64,000 nucleotides of DNA from Podospora bellae-mahoneyi (taxonomy: Eukaryota; Ascomycota; Sordariomycetes; Sordariales; Podosporaceae), in NCBI RefSeq assembly GCF_035222275.1, contig NC_085886.1, positions 2,728,001-2,792,000 of the forward strand, written 5' to 3'. The translations under genes were made by a program, and so were the position numbers. Positions 1-10,730 of the stretch are shown here, one piece after another. Under the pieces are notes generated by a model, which saw only the letters and a list, made by a program, of their open reading frames with translations, did not search any database and was not told the DNA's origin. Position 1 is the stretch's first letter; the number at the start of each line of letters is the position of its first letter.

Positions 1-306
1 CGTTGGGAATCTTCTTGTCCTTGTGCGACTTCTCAGTGCCCTTCCCGTGGTTGGCGGCCGCGTTGGGGTCGCCAGAGGTGACTACTTGGTTTGGGTCTTC
101 GTCATCGCCAACGGGGCGGTTGTCGGCTTCGTCATCTTCCACTGGCTCGTAGTACTCATCAGGGTCCTCCTCGAAGGCGGGCTCATCGGCGCTGTATCAA
201 TCAGTCAGCGATTGGCCTTTCCTCGGCAGAAAGAAGCAGAAGCAAAGCAGAAAACTCGGGGAGGCGCGTACATGGGATCGCGATCGTCGTCGCCAAAGTC
301 AGACAT
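1..306 (-). CDS. rpb6: RNA polymerase I/II/III shared subunit RPB6 (Rpo26), N-terminal part, cut by window edge
   Basis: Exon 1 is 306..272 and the 80-nt intron is 271..192 (GTACGC...ACAG). Exon 2 runs from 191 off the left end of the window. The reading is MSDFGDDDRDP, then an acidic stretch with EEDPDEYYEPVEDDE, then DPNQVV and KDKKIPN. An MSD start, an acidic N-terminus and a KxKxIPxD segment just before the conserved core fit the ABC23/RPB6 subunit shared by all three nuclear polymerases. The conserved core itself (residues after about 75) lies outside the window, so the call rests on the fungal-type N-terminus. The gene diverges from the TFIIIA-like gene with about 400 bp between their starts. 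Confidence 0.72.
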
Positions 307-708
307 ATTGTTGATCTGATGGAATGATACGATCCGAGAGAGACTGGGTGTGAGGATATGCGTAGTGGTGATGGGCAACAATGTCGGCTTTGTTGCGGCG
401 ATGAAATGGATGTTGCGTTGAACTGGGTGAAGCAAGTCTGGCAGGCGGCTGAAGGAGGGATCGTAAAATTATTTAAGTGGGCCCCTTCGCAATGCGCAAG
501 GCTGACCATTCACCGCGACTAGTTGGGGAAGGGGGGGGGGTGTGGGGGGGTGTGGGTCTAGGTGCTTTGCCGGCCGGGAGCTCAGGCGCACCTACAAAAA
601 AGTTCGATATCGACGTTATCGCATTGAGCTGAACCTTGTTCTTGCAACGAACTGGTCCTTGACCTCAAGTCTCCCGTCACCCACCCTCTTTGCTTGCTCT
701 GGCCAGTC
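307..708. promoter_or_regulatory. Divergent promoter region, rpb6 (-) / TFIIIA-like gene (+)
   Basis: A 402-bp spacer lies between two outward-pointing starts. It holds G-rich runs around 530-550 and no convincing gene. That it serves both genes is inferred from the layout only. Confidence 0.4.
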
Positions 709-2520
709 ATGTCTGCCAGAGCAACAAGAGCCATGAAGCGAAAGGCTGATAACGGCGGCGAGTCGGCAGACTCGACCAAGCGCCAGCAACTCGACCTGGC
801 CGACCAGGAGCTCGACAAGGGCAGCCCGGAGCAAGAAACTGCAGAATCCACCTCCATTTACGATGACAACGATGCTGCTTCTGATACTGCCTCTCCCCCA
901 GGCGATACCAATACCGTTGGGGCAACCTCAATCTCTACCTCCCGCCGAGGCCGCAAGTTCCCCTCCGATATGAAGACGATCAAGTGCACTTTCCCTGGCT
1001 GCGACAAGAGCTTCAACCGACCTGCTCGCCTGGTTTCTCATCTTCGAAGCCACACCGGCGATCGAATCCACCGCTGCACCTATGAAGGGTGCGACAAATC
1101 CTACCTTGAAGAGAAACACCTGACGCAACACATCAAGGGTTCCCACACCCACGAGAAGAACTACGTCTGCAACGTCAAAGGATGCGGCAAAGCTTTCGTC
1201 ACCAATACGAGACTCAAGAGGCATGCTGCCGTTCATGAAGGTGCCGAGCGATTTCGATGCCGAGACTATGAGGGTTGCAGTGAGAGCTTCCGGAAGCGTG
1301 AGACTCTGCAGCGGCACATTCGGACCAGGCACCTCAATCAGGCCGGTTTCCCTTGTCTGCAAGACGGTTGCCAAGAGGGCTTCGACAGCGCCGGTGCTCT
1401 CCGGCGTCACACGGAGCGCGAGCATGGGCAACTGCGGTTTTGGTGCGACGAGTGCGCCAAGGAAACGGACGAGGATGGTGAAGAGAAAAGGGTTGGGTTT
1501 ACGACGTTGAATATGCTCAAGACTCATGCCAGAACCGAGCACCGGGCGTGTCCTTTCTGCGACAAGAAGATCGGCCGGCAGTTTCAACTGGAGGAGCACA
1601 TGGAGAATATGCACTCTGGAAAATCGGTCGAGGAGAGAAAGGATGTGCCTTGCAACTGGCCAGGGTGCGAGAGCATGTTCACCCGAAAGTCCAACATGAT
1701 GACGCACTACCGAAGTGCGCACGAAGGCAAGAAGTTTGTCTGTGGTGAGGTCAACACTTTCAACACGCCCGATATCGCGGATTGGAACTGGCAAGAGGAG
1801 GGCTGCAAGGCTCCGTTTGTTAGCAAGCTCAAGCTTGAGGAGCACATCCGATTTGTTCACCTAGGAAGGAAGCGTCCAGAGAGAACCATCACCCTGAACT
1901 TTGACGGACCGGACGAGGTGGACGAGATGACGGCGGCAGTCGACAAGAAGAAACTTGCCTGCAGTGTACTTGGGTGCGAAGCGAGGTTCATCAGATATGC
2001 GGATCTCAACAAGCATTTGGAAGCTCATCAGAGACAGGCTTCAAGCATCGGTGATGGATATGCTCAACAAGCGCAGCCCAATGTTGCCGTCGAGGCAGGA
2101 TATGAGCCCCGAGATTTTATTTTTTCTGTCCCTCAAGACGGATATGGAAACCAGGACCACATGCTTGTCGTGCCTGATGCTGGGTATGGCGATCAAGGCC
2201 ATATTCTCACCGCCAACAGTGCCTACGTCGCTCCGACCAACAGGTACGGCAACCAGGACCATATTCTCAACGATATTAAGAACGAGCCGGGGATCCCAGA
2301 TCTGACTGGGGATGCGCCTCACGGTCTTGCACTTGATCCGGAGCTGCAGGCTTCGACAATGGACATGCGGCTTCAGGGGCCAGATGATCAGCAACAGCAA
2401 CAACAGCAGGATCTAGATCCCAACTTTTATCCTGCTTTGGCGAATATGCTCGGAGGGGACACCCACGCCAACGCCGATTGGAATGTGATGAACGAACTGC
2501 TTGGCCATGGTCAGTATTAG
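709..2520 (+). CDS. TFIIIA-like multi-C2H2 zinc-finger protein
   Basis: This single-exon gene encodes 603 aa, starting MSARATRAMKRKAD; a second in-frame ATG is at 733. Ten C2H2-type units lie end to end at about residues 90-445. The first five have the classic C-x4-C...H-x3-4-H spacing (for example CTFPGCDKSF and CTYEGCDKSY). Unit 6 has a CDEC knuckle and a long insert, unit 7 is CPFC, and unit 9 has a long loop between its cysteines. Many tandem fingers with a GCxKSF knuckle and TGxxxH/HEG linkers are typical of TFIIIA, which binds 5S rRNA genes and 5S rRNA. The C-terminal 160 residues are non-finger and contain repeats around YGNQDHIL and a short poly-Q. Another large C2H2 factor remains possible. 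Confidence 0.72.
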   Translation: MSARATRAMKRKADNGGESADSTKRQQLDLADQELDKGSPEQETAESTSIYDDNDAASDTASPPGDTNTVGATSISTSRRGRKFPSDMKTIKCTFPGCDKSFNRPARLVSHLRSHTGDRIHRCTYEGCDKSYLEEKHLTQHIKGSHTHEKNYVCNVKGCGKAFVTNTRLKRHAAVHEGAERFRCRDYEGCSESFRKRETLQRHIRTRHLNQAGFPCLQDGCQEGFDSAGALRRHTEREHGQLRFWCDECAKETDEDGEEKRVGFTTLNMLKTHARTEHRACPFCDKKIGRQFQLEEHMENMHSGKSVEERKDVPCNWPGCESMFTRKSNMMTHYRSAHEGKKFVCGEVNTFNTPDIADWNWQEEGCKAPFVSKLKLEEHIRFVHLGRKRPERTITLNFDGPDEVDEMTAAVDKKKLACSVLGCEARFIRYADLNKHLEAHQRQASSIGDGYAQQAQPNVAVEAGYEPRDFIFSVPQDGYGNQDHMLVVPDAGYGDQGHILTANSAYVAPTNRYGNQDHILNDIKNEPGIPDLTGDAPHGLALDPELQASTMDMRLQGPDDQQQQQQQDLDPNFYPALANMLGGDTHANADWNVMNELLGHGQY

Positions 2521-3024
2521 GGAGACTGGGCTGGTTTGTAGTTTGCTGAATTCGGAGGGCATGGGTATGGGAATGGCGTTTGGGGGTTTAAACTAGAGAT
2601 ACCAGTTTTTTTATGTTTGGCACAGGTCGGTTTTATATTGTGTTATAGCGGCGTATGTATTGTTTCTTTTGGGGGTGACGGATATATTGTGCTAGGCATG
2701 GCATGGGCACTATGATGGTATCAAAAAGTTCGGTTATGTTTTCTACAACAAAAGCGGTTTGACACCCTTTCTAGGGGTAATATCGATAGATATACTATAG
2801 AGAGAAATGTGGGCAGCGAAGGGTGGGTCTGTAAGGTAGGTATCATTTATCTTGGAGAGCCAGAGCGTTATATGAATCAACAACAAATCAGTTTTGATCA
2901 TAATCAAAGCCATTTCCTTCAATGTAATAGACATGCTACGGCCCAGCCTCTTTTTACTAGACGATTGTTGACTAGTGTTCATTTGAGGGACTATATTCCA
3001 AGAATAACTGATAACTACCACCAC
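2521..3024. other. Convergent intergenic stretch, no gene seen
   Basis: This is AT-rich 3' flank shared by the TFIIIA-like gene (+) and the Rdx gene (-). No open frame here looks coding. Confidence 0.5.
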
Positions 3025-3810
3025 CTACTGACAATCCTCACAATTCTCCTTCCCCTCAATGGTGCACACCTTTCCCTCCTCCTCAACTTTGTGTTCTTCT
3101 TTCCCCTTCTCTACCCCCCCCTCTCTCTTGTCCTCTCCCTCACCAGATTTGGGCTTGGAATAATCCCTGTCCACGTGCCCCAACCCCCTCCCGGGATCGA
3201 TAACGTCCCTCACGCGTCTCTTGAGCTCTTTTGTTTCGGGGAATCCACCGTCGGTCTTCCTGTCCCAGAGGATTTTCGTCAAAAGCTTGACTTGATCGCT
3301 ACTCCCGGCTTCAGTAGTAGTAGCGGGAGAAGAGGTGGTGATCTCGACGATGAATACACCTCCGGTTGACGGCTGGAGGGCAACTTCGCCTAGGGAGGTT
3401 GAGAAGGTTGATAGGAGCTCTTGGGCGAACTTTGAGGGGTTGTTGTGTTAGTTGAAAGCTAGCGAATCTATTGGGAGGGGTGAGGATTGGCGAAGTGCTG
3501 GTGTGGTATACATCGGCGGGGAATGAACTGTGCCAGGTGATATAATAGTATGAGGTGCAGAAGAAGAAAAAAAGCAGATCAACTCCCTGAATTGAAACAA
3601 GAGCTGGACCTGGACAACAAAACACAGGGGGCGTTTAGGAAATAGTTCTCCCAAGTTCAACCGACAATAACGGTTCGAGACGATGCAATGAGAAAAAGAA
3701 CTCACATAAGCAGCCCTCAACATCCACTTGCACTGCGTACAAAACTGTATCGTCACCCTCGGCAGTCGGGTCGTCGTGGCCGTACTTTCGGTAACCTGCT
3801 GCTCTGCCAT
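3025..3810 (-). CDS. Rdx-family (selenoprotein W-like) thioredoxin-fold protein
   Basis: Exon 1 is 3810..3706, the intron 3705..3430 (GTGAGT donor; CTAAC branch; AAAG acceptor) and exon 2 3429..3025, giving 169 aa. Residues 18-33 read PRVTIQFCTQCKWMLR, carrying the CxxC redox motif of the Rdx/SelW family (Cys replaces Sec, as is usual in fungi). Exon 2 continues FAQELLSTF, LGEVALQPSTGGVF and KILWDRKTDGGFPETKELK, ending with RRVRDVIDPGRGLGH. Both the strand order and the 'GGF-P-x-KxLK' element match the family. An acidic/basic low-complexity tail of about 50 residues follows the domain. The family is thought to act in glutathione- or thioredoxin-linked redox reactions; the exact substrate is unknown. 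The intron is long for this window, and a second small exon inside it is not excluded. Confidence 0.75.
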
Positions 3811-3904
3811 CGTGTCCCGATTTGCTGGTTGCCAAACAATCTCAAACCGATGGCTGGCGGATATGCGTGATGAGTTGTCTCCCCCGTTCGTTTAACAAAG
3901 ACGC

Positions 3905-3932
3905 ACATACATACATACATACATACATACAT
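3905..3932. repeat. (ACAT)7 microsatellite
   Basis: Seven perfect copies of ACAT, upstream of the Rdx gene. Confidence 0.95.
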
Positions 3933-4100
3933 TAGGAAAGCAGACTAAAAAAGCGGTACCTGCATAAAATGGGTACGTAAACTGCGTCATTCGACTTGCA
4001 GAATATCCACTCTCTCAAAACGGTTTTCCCATATTGAAGATCACTTTTATAACTCTCCTTCAAAACATCCCCATGGCAAGACACAATTTCACATCGCAAA

Positions 4101-4131
4101 AACACACCCACACCCACACACACACACACAC
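4101..4131. repeat. CA-rich microsatellite
   Basis: Imperfect CA dinucleotide tract interrupted by CCA units. Confidence 0.9.
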
Positions 4132-5133
4132 GTTTAAAGTTTAATAGTGGTATATCTTCATTCGCCTTTCTTCAGTCCTCATTCGTGAACCCATTTAGCA
4201 GGAACCCACACCATGGGCTAAAAAAAACACAATAACCATAGCGTACTTTATATACAGAGAGCCCGAGAGGAAAAAAACAGACCAGATATAATAATAAGAA
4301 ATAATAAGGGGGTGTTGTGTGGTCGGGGAGGAAAGGGAGAGAGGGGGTGAAGAGAAGAACAAAAAACAGGGGGAGCTTTGCAGAGACGGGCAACGACAAG
4401 AGAGCCGAGCTACAGCTACAACTTTGGGGGAATAGTCAAAACAGCAAAAAAACAAAACTAAGAAGGAAGAAAAAAACAAGAAGGAAGTTTTAGGTATTAC
4501 AGGCCGAAAAGCTGCACAGTCTGTCCGTCCGAGACCTTCCCTGCCGAAGAAGAATTTGCGATTCGCCGTCAAAGGTAGGGTAGTAGTAGAAGAAAATAAA
4601 ATAAAAAGGTTCCGAGAAAAAAATGGGGTATGAGTTTTGGTGTTTTGAGGGCGTAATCGTTGTAGGAAAAGCCGTTGCTGTCGTCGTTCTCGATCCTCCC
4701 CCCCTTTTTTTCTTGCTGTCGATGCCCCCCCACTCCCTCCCTCTCCTCTCTCTTTGCTTGGTTTGCCATGGGTCAAGGTGAAAGTTGAGGTCTGTCCGTC
4801 CGTGCTGGATCGTGAGTGAGAGCGATGGCGGTTTGGTTGTAGGAAAAAGAAAAATCATCGGTCGCTGTCCTCCCAGTTCCATCCAACGCGCATGTCCCAT
4901 TTTTGTCGGCCCAAATTCCACCCAATCCGAATGCTCCTAAAATACCAAAAGACGTTTCTGTTCTCACAAAGCCTTTTCGTCGGGTTCGAGGCGGAATAAT
5001 CGAACAAGACACCGGCGAAAGAGGGGGTGCACCACATCAAAGACACTCAGAAAATACACAGCCGATTCCGAGCCGTGCCAGGGACACGAGCAAAGGGTCT
5101 GCGCTTCCGACTCGACATGTTCTGTAGTTCATC

Positions 5134-5772
5134 CTACATCACTACACAGCAGCCGTTGCTCTGTTGTGGTGCGTAGGGATCCTCGCCCTTTGGCACAGGA
5201 CCCCAGACGCTGGGCACCATGTAGTCTCTGGTGCTGTTGCAATAGGCGATGATACTAGAGAGGAATGCGCGTCAATAAGGGAATACGATGCGATGCGGGT
5301 GTGGTGCGCCCTACCTCTTCGATGCTTGGCTTACGGGGATGCGCTCTCTTTCGAGATCTTCACGTAGCCGATTGTTCAATTCTGTCAATCGACGAAGCTT
5401 GAGATCCGCCATGCTCTGCTTGGTCTTCTTGATCTGCGACGGGTCGCCGACATCGCGCGATGTGTACTGGGGCATCTTGGGAGGTTTTCTCGGTGCTGAC
5501 TTTGGGGTTCCAGCAGAGTCGCGCTTGGGAATTAAGGGGAGAGACGCTGGTGGCGGCTTCCTTTCTGGCTTGGCAGAAAAAACTGGCGACCGAGGCCGGC
5601 CGTTGGGTATTGATGAAGGAGAATTAACTGGCCGCGATGGCTCTTGTTGCTCTGATTGCTGCGGCGGCTCACGGGGGCTGGCGTCGTTGATGTCGCCCTG
5701 GTGCTGCGGCTCGGCGGTCGGAATCCGCGACGACGCCGACGAGTCGTGAGATTTTCGTGGCTGCTGGTCCAT
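5134..5772 (-). CDS. gng-1: Heterotrimeric G-protein gamma subunit
   Basis: Exon 1 is 5772..5315, the 60-nt intron 5314..5255 and exon 2 5254..5134. The conserved part is MPQYTSRDVGDPSQIKK, MADLKLRRLTELNNRLREDL, ERERIPVSQASKS, IIAYCNSTRDYMVPSVWG and a C-terminal CCVVM. The last four residues form a CaaX box for prenylation, with an extra cysteine before it. This is the standard ascomycete G-gamma, which pairs with G-beta at the plasma membrane in pheromone and growth signalling. Starting at the internal ATG at 5475 gives 93 aa, the usual family length. The frame stays open upstream to an ATG at 5772, adding 99 Pro/Ser-rich residues (192 aa total). I think 5475 is the more likely main start: it has an A at -3 and fits the family. 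Confidence 0.9.
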
Positions 5773-7282
5773 TACGGCGTGTCAGTGACCCTATCGCGAT
5801 GTTTCAAACGAATTGTGCTTTGATGGATGGTGATTGATGCTGTCGTCTTCCAATCCAATTGAAAAGGCTAGAAGGGACGGGTCGCACAGTTTGTTCCCCA
5901 TTGCTAGAGACGGGAAGCTGGCACTCACCTGTGTTCAAAGCAGATAAAGGCCGTGTTTCGGTTGTGGCGGTTGTCAAGGAATGAATGGATTGAAGAGAAA
6001 GAGGCGCGCGGATGACTGGTATGTGATTGCCTCGATTGACCACAAGCTGGTTGGAATGGGCGGATGGGCGGATGGGATTGGCGAAGCGACACACGGCGAG
6101 CGGGAGCAAGAACTCGGGAAGGGGGTTGATTCAGGAATCTCTCTCTTGCTCAGGAGCGGGTGATGGTCCGTGCTGACTGCCTACTACCAAAAAGCTGGGC
6201 GAAAAGTAAATGAGATGTCCAGGGGAGGTTAGATTAGCCCGATAGCAAATCATACGACCAATTAACGCATCTCGGGGGTGAGTATGTAGTGAATCCTCTG
6301 TCTGTTTAGATGCAATAGATATCTTCTAGGTACAATAGATCCCGTTTTCTATTCTCCGAGGGAATTACCCATTCAATCAATATCCAGAATACCGATCGAC
6401 TATTGACATGTCGTGCTCTTTTGCAGGCGTCATCGACTGACCTCTAGCGACCTAGCTAAGAGGTGTCCGACAGGTACATGGCGGGCCCCCATCCAGTGGT
6501 TAGCTACTCGCGCATGCTTGCAGCAGCTGAGGGTTTTTGCTGTTTCATGGACGGGGAACCTTGACCTCTGTCTCTTCTCGAGAGCTTGTCTCGGGATAAG
6601 AACAAACTGGGTCTTTCGAGATTCGACATTCTCGGGCCGCTTTCTCAGACCGATACTGTACCAATGCCGACAACTCACTTCTGATGATGCCTTTCTGCGC
6701 ATCCGCTATGACTGCAAGGTCTGCAACGATGGCTCTCGGCCGCATGAGGCATCGACAATGTGCCTTGGCAAAAGCGTTTTGACATTGTTCTCAACGCCTT
6801 GTTGCCTAGGGCCCCGCAATGTGCATATAAGGGAGAAGAGCCCCACCACGGCCAAGGTTGCAGTGCAAAGTCCAAAACAACAAGGGAAGCCCCAAAGTTT
6901 GTGCTCTGCTCAGCGAGGTGAAGAGGCTGCCCTGTCAAAGAGCAAGACAAACTCGCCCGCGGGAGCATACTCTTTAGGCCTTCCCAAGTAGTTTCTGGCA
7001 ACTGAAATCAAATACACCGCTCTTGGTGCTGAAAACCACATCCATTTCCAGGCTGCCGTCACGTGACCCACGGTACAATTTGAACCCACAAATTTTAAGC
7101 AAACGGTGCCAAACTGCCCTGTCAGGGCTTCGACCAACGCAGCATTCTCCACGAGGCGAAAAAAAATCTCTGGTACAGGCCGGCCAAGTCGTAAGCAACC
7201 CCTCACGCCGCCTTGCGCTGCTCTTCCAGAAACCCATTAAACTTCCTCGAGACCTGCCAACGCGCAGAGGAGGTTGCCCATC
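5773..7282. promoter_or_regulatory. Divergent upstream region of G-gamma (-) and eIF3a (+)
   Basis: A 1.5-kb spacer between two outward-facing genes. A GTGAGT motif near 5926 on the minus strand could be the donor of a 5'-UTR intron of the G-gamma transcript. A 192-codon plus-strand frame at 6413-6991 has no recognisable domain and is not called. Confidence 0.4.
7058..7067. promoter_or_regulatory. Palindromic E-box GTCACGTGAC upstream of eIF3a
   Basis: A perfect 10-bp palindrome about 216 bp before the eIF3a ATG. Cbf1/bHLH-type factors bind this core in fungi; a role here is inferred from sequence alone. Confidence 0.4.
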
Positions 7283-10200
7283 ATGGTGAGTCGCGATCCT
7301 GTTCTACATAACCCCTACCGGAAGGCAGCTATCTCGACTATCTCGGCTGCAAATGCCCATATCGACTGCCCCCCCTCCCCACCGCCGCCTCTACTACACC
7401 TTGTCGTCATCTATCACTACGCCGCCGTCGGACGGGCCGATTATGACCACGAACACCTTGACTGACCTTCTCATAGCCTCCCCCACCCCATCAGAAGCCC
7501 GAGAATGTTCTCAAGAGGGCCCACGAACTCATCGGAGTTAACCAGGCCCCCGCGGCCCTCACCCTCCTCCACGAGCACATCACATCGAAGCGGTCTCGCA
7601 ATGTCCCCATCACATCGTTGGAGCCTGTGATGCTCCTGTTGGTCGAGCTCTCGGTCGAACAGAAGAAGGGCAAGCTCGCCAAGGATGCTCTCTACCAGTA
7701 CAAGAATATTGCTCAGAACACCAATGTTGGCACGATCGAGGTGGGTTATGAGTGGATTCGAGTTGGGTTATATTGCCGGTATTGACAAAAGTACTGCAGC
7801 TTGTTCTCAAGAAGTTCATCGAGTTGGCTGCCGAAAAGGTCACCGCTGCTCAGCAAAAGGCCGACGAGGTTCAGTCCAGCATCGAGGCGACCACCACTTC
7901 CGACAACGTTGAGGATCTCGAGGCCAGCGAGACCCCCGAGTCCATCCTCTTGGCCACCGTCTCCGGCGAGCAATCCCGCGATCGTACCGACCGTGCCATT
8001 GTCACCCCCTGGTTAAAGTTCCTGTGGGAGGCGTACCGCACAGTTCTGGACATTCTCCGCAACAATGCTCGTCTCGAGTTGCTCTACCAGAGCACTGCCA
8101 TGCAGGCGTTCGACTTCTGCCTCAAGTACACCCGCAAGACCGAGTTCCGCCGTCTTTGCGAGCTTCTCCGCAACCATGTCCAAACTGCTGCCAAGTACTC
8201 GGCTCAAATGCATGCCATCAACTTGAGCGACCCGGATACCCTGCAGCGCCACCTCGAGACTCGTTTCCAGCAACTTAACGTGGCGGTCGAGCTTGAGCTC
8301 TGGCAGGAGGCTTTCCGCAGTGTTGAGGACATCCACACCCTCCTCAACCTGAGCAAGCGCCCCCCCAAGAACATCATGATGGCCAACTACTACGAGAAGC
8401 TCACCCGTATCTTCCTCGTCGGCGAGAACTACCTGTTCCACGCCGCTGCCTGGTCCCGCTATTATAACTTGCTCCGCCAGTCTGCTGCCATTGTTGCGGC
8501 TGGTGGCAAGAAGTCCGAGAACCCCCCAACCAGCGAGGCTGATCTCCAGAAGGCTGCCACTTTCGTCGTTCTCTCGGCCCTGTCCATTCCCGTCATCAGC
8601 ACCTCCCGCTCCCGCGGTGCCATGGTCGACTTCGACGAGGCTCGCAAGAACAAGAACTCGCGTCTCACTCACCTCCTCGGCATGTCTCAGGCCCCTACCC
8701 GTGCGCTCCTCTTCCGTGATGCTCTGTCCAAGTCTTTGATCCGCCGCTGCCGCCCCGAGATCCGCGACCTCTACAACATTCTCGAGGTCGACTTCCATCC
8801 CCTCTCGATTTGCAAGAAGATCTCCCCCATCTTGGCCAAGATTGGGGCTGATGAGGAGATGCAAAAGTACATCATTCCTCTTCAGCAGGTCATCCTCACT
8901 CGTCTCTTCCAGCAGCTTTCTCAGGTGTACGAGACTGTCGACCTGGACTTTGTCGAGTCCCTAGCTCAGTTCCCCGAGCCTTTCCAGGTTACCCGCGCCA
9001 CGATTGAGAAGTTCATCATGAACGGTAACAAGAAGGGCGATCTCGCCATCCGCATGGACCATGCTACCGGTGTCCTTAGTTTCGATGCCGATGTCTTCTC
9101 CTCCGCCAAGGCTGCCCACGCTGGTTCCTCTGCCGGCTCTGCTGAAAGCGAGACTGGCTCCGTTCAGCGTCTCCAGAGCACTCCTTCCCAGATTGTGCGC
9201 TCTCAGCTCACCCGCGTCGCCGAGGTTCTTTACACCACATGCCAGTACATTGATCCCAAGTTCAACGAGGCCCGCATCCAGGCTCGCGATGCTGCTTTCG
9301 CTCGTGCCAAGGCTGGTGCTGAGAAGGAGCACCTCGAGATCCTCGCCAGAAAGGAGATTATTCAGAAGCGCAAGGACAAGGCCTCTGAGGCTCAGGCCGC
9401 CCGGGATAAGGAGAACGCTCGCAAGAAGATGGTTCAGGAGCAGCTTCTCCAGCAAGCCGAGGCTGCCCGTTTGGCTGAGGAGCAGAAGCTTCGTGAAGCT
9501 AAGCGTCTCGCCAACGAACGGGAGCAGATCAAGCGCAAGGAGGTCGAGAGCATGCTCAAGGATATGAAGCTTGAGGATCTGGCTGGTGAGGACCTCGATA
9601 CCCTGGACAGCAACAAGATCCGCATGATCAAGCTGCAGCAGCTTGAACGTGAGAAGAACACGGTTGCCGAGAAGCTCCGCATCACCGGCAAGCGTCTTGA
9701 CCACTTGGAGCGTGCTTTCAGAAAGGAGGAGGCTAAGAAACTCCCCGAGGACTATGCTAAGCAGCGCGAGCGTGATCTCAAGGCCTATGAGTTGACCAAG
9801 GCCCAAACTCTCAAGGAGGCTGAGGAGAAGCACAAGGCTGACGTCGAGATCAAGCACCGCCTGTCTCGCCTGATGCCATTCTACGAGTCATTCAGATCTA
9901 ACCTCCACGAGCGCCGCCGCGACGAGTTTGAGAAGAGACGTCGTGATGCCGACCGCGAGTTGGAGAAGATGATCAATGCTCGCAAGAAGGAGTACCGCGA
10001 TCGCAAGATCCGCGAGAAGAGGGAGCGTGAGGAGAAGGAGCGTGCCCTCCGTGAGGCCGAGGAGCGTGCCGCCAGGGAGAAGGAAGAGGAGGAGAGGAGA
10101 AAGGAGGCCAAGAAGGAGGAGATGGCCAGAATCAAGGAGGAACGCGAGAAGGAGCGCGAGAAGGCTCGCGAGGCCCAGGCCCGCCAGCAACAACGCGAGG

Positions 10201-10730
10201 AGGAAGCCATGGCCCGTCGCAAGGCCGAGAAGGCTGCCGACACTGCTCCTCATATCCGCCGGGAGATTCCACCAGTGGAGGGCCCCTCGGCCGCCGGCCC
10301 CCCCCGTATTGCCCTTGCCGGCAACAGACCCAGCTGGAGAGAACGCGAAGCGGCCAAAGCTGCCGGTGGTGCCCCACTAGACCCCGCTGCCGCCGCTCCT
10401 CCTCCGGCCAGAGCTCCTCCTGTCGAGCGGACCGACTCCAACGAGCGCCCTCCTGCCGCTGGTGGTCCTCCCCGCCTCGCCCTTGCTGGCAAGACTGGAG
10501 GCTCCAGCTGGCGTGAGAGAGAGGCTGCTAGAGCTGCTGGCGGCGGTGCTCCCATTCCCGAGCGCCCTGCTCCTCAAGGCAGAGTGTCTTCTGGTCGCGG
10601 TGGTGCCCCCATTGAGAGGGAAGGTTCCGGCCGTGGTGAGCCTGCCAAGGATGGTGCTACTCCTGAGCCCCTGAAAGCTAGCGGCGCTCCGGGCAAGTAT
10701 GTTCCCAAGTGGCGGAGAGATAATGCTTAA
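7283..10730 (+). CDS. tif32: Translation initiation factor eIF3 subunit a (Tif32/Rpg1)
   Basis: Exon 1 is only the ATG (7283-7285). Intron 1 is 7286-7476, exon 2 7477-7740, intron 2 7741-7799 and exon 3 7800-10730, giving 1065 aa. The start reads [20 protein letters not shown] and continues [15 protein letters not shown], the conserved eIF3a N-terminus. A helical repeat/PCI region spans about residues 90-500 ([14 protein letters not shown], then [20 protein letters not shown]). Residues about 560-900 are a long charged coiled coil rich in E, K and R. The tail holds two copies of an ALAG...SWREREAA motif and ends [10 protein letters not shown]. eIF3a is the scaffold of the eIF3 complex on the 40S subunit. 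Intron 2 has no stop in frame, so a simple open-frame reading would wrongly begin inside it. Confidence 0.95.

Larger units (their letters stand above)
3811..5133. other. Intergenic region with microsatellites
   Basis: This 1.3-kb stretch lies upstream of the Rdx gene and downstream of the G-gamma gene, both on the minus strand. It holds an ACAT tetranucleotide tract, a CA tract and purine-rich runs. Minus-strand open frames at 4195-4921 are low-complexity (S/F/P runs) and overlap one another, so I do not treat them as genes. Confidence 0.5.

Noticed and set aside
694-708. Upstream non-ATG start for the TFIIIA-like gene
   Set aside because: The codon is TTG; the first ATG in frame is at 709.
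4195-4921. Overlapping minus-strand frames upstream of the Rdx gene
   Set aside because: Low-complexity Ser/Phe/Pro products from purine-rich plus-strand DNA, mutually overlapping, no family.
6413-6991. 192-codon plus-strand frame between G-gamma and eIF3a
   Set aside because: No recognisable domain, and it sits in a likely promoter region; an unrecognised gene is not fully excluded.
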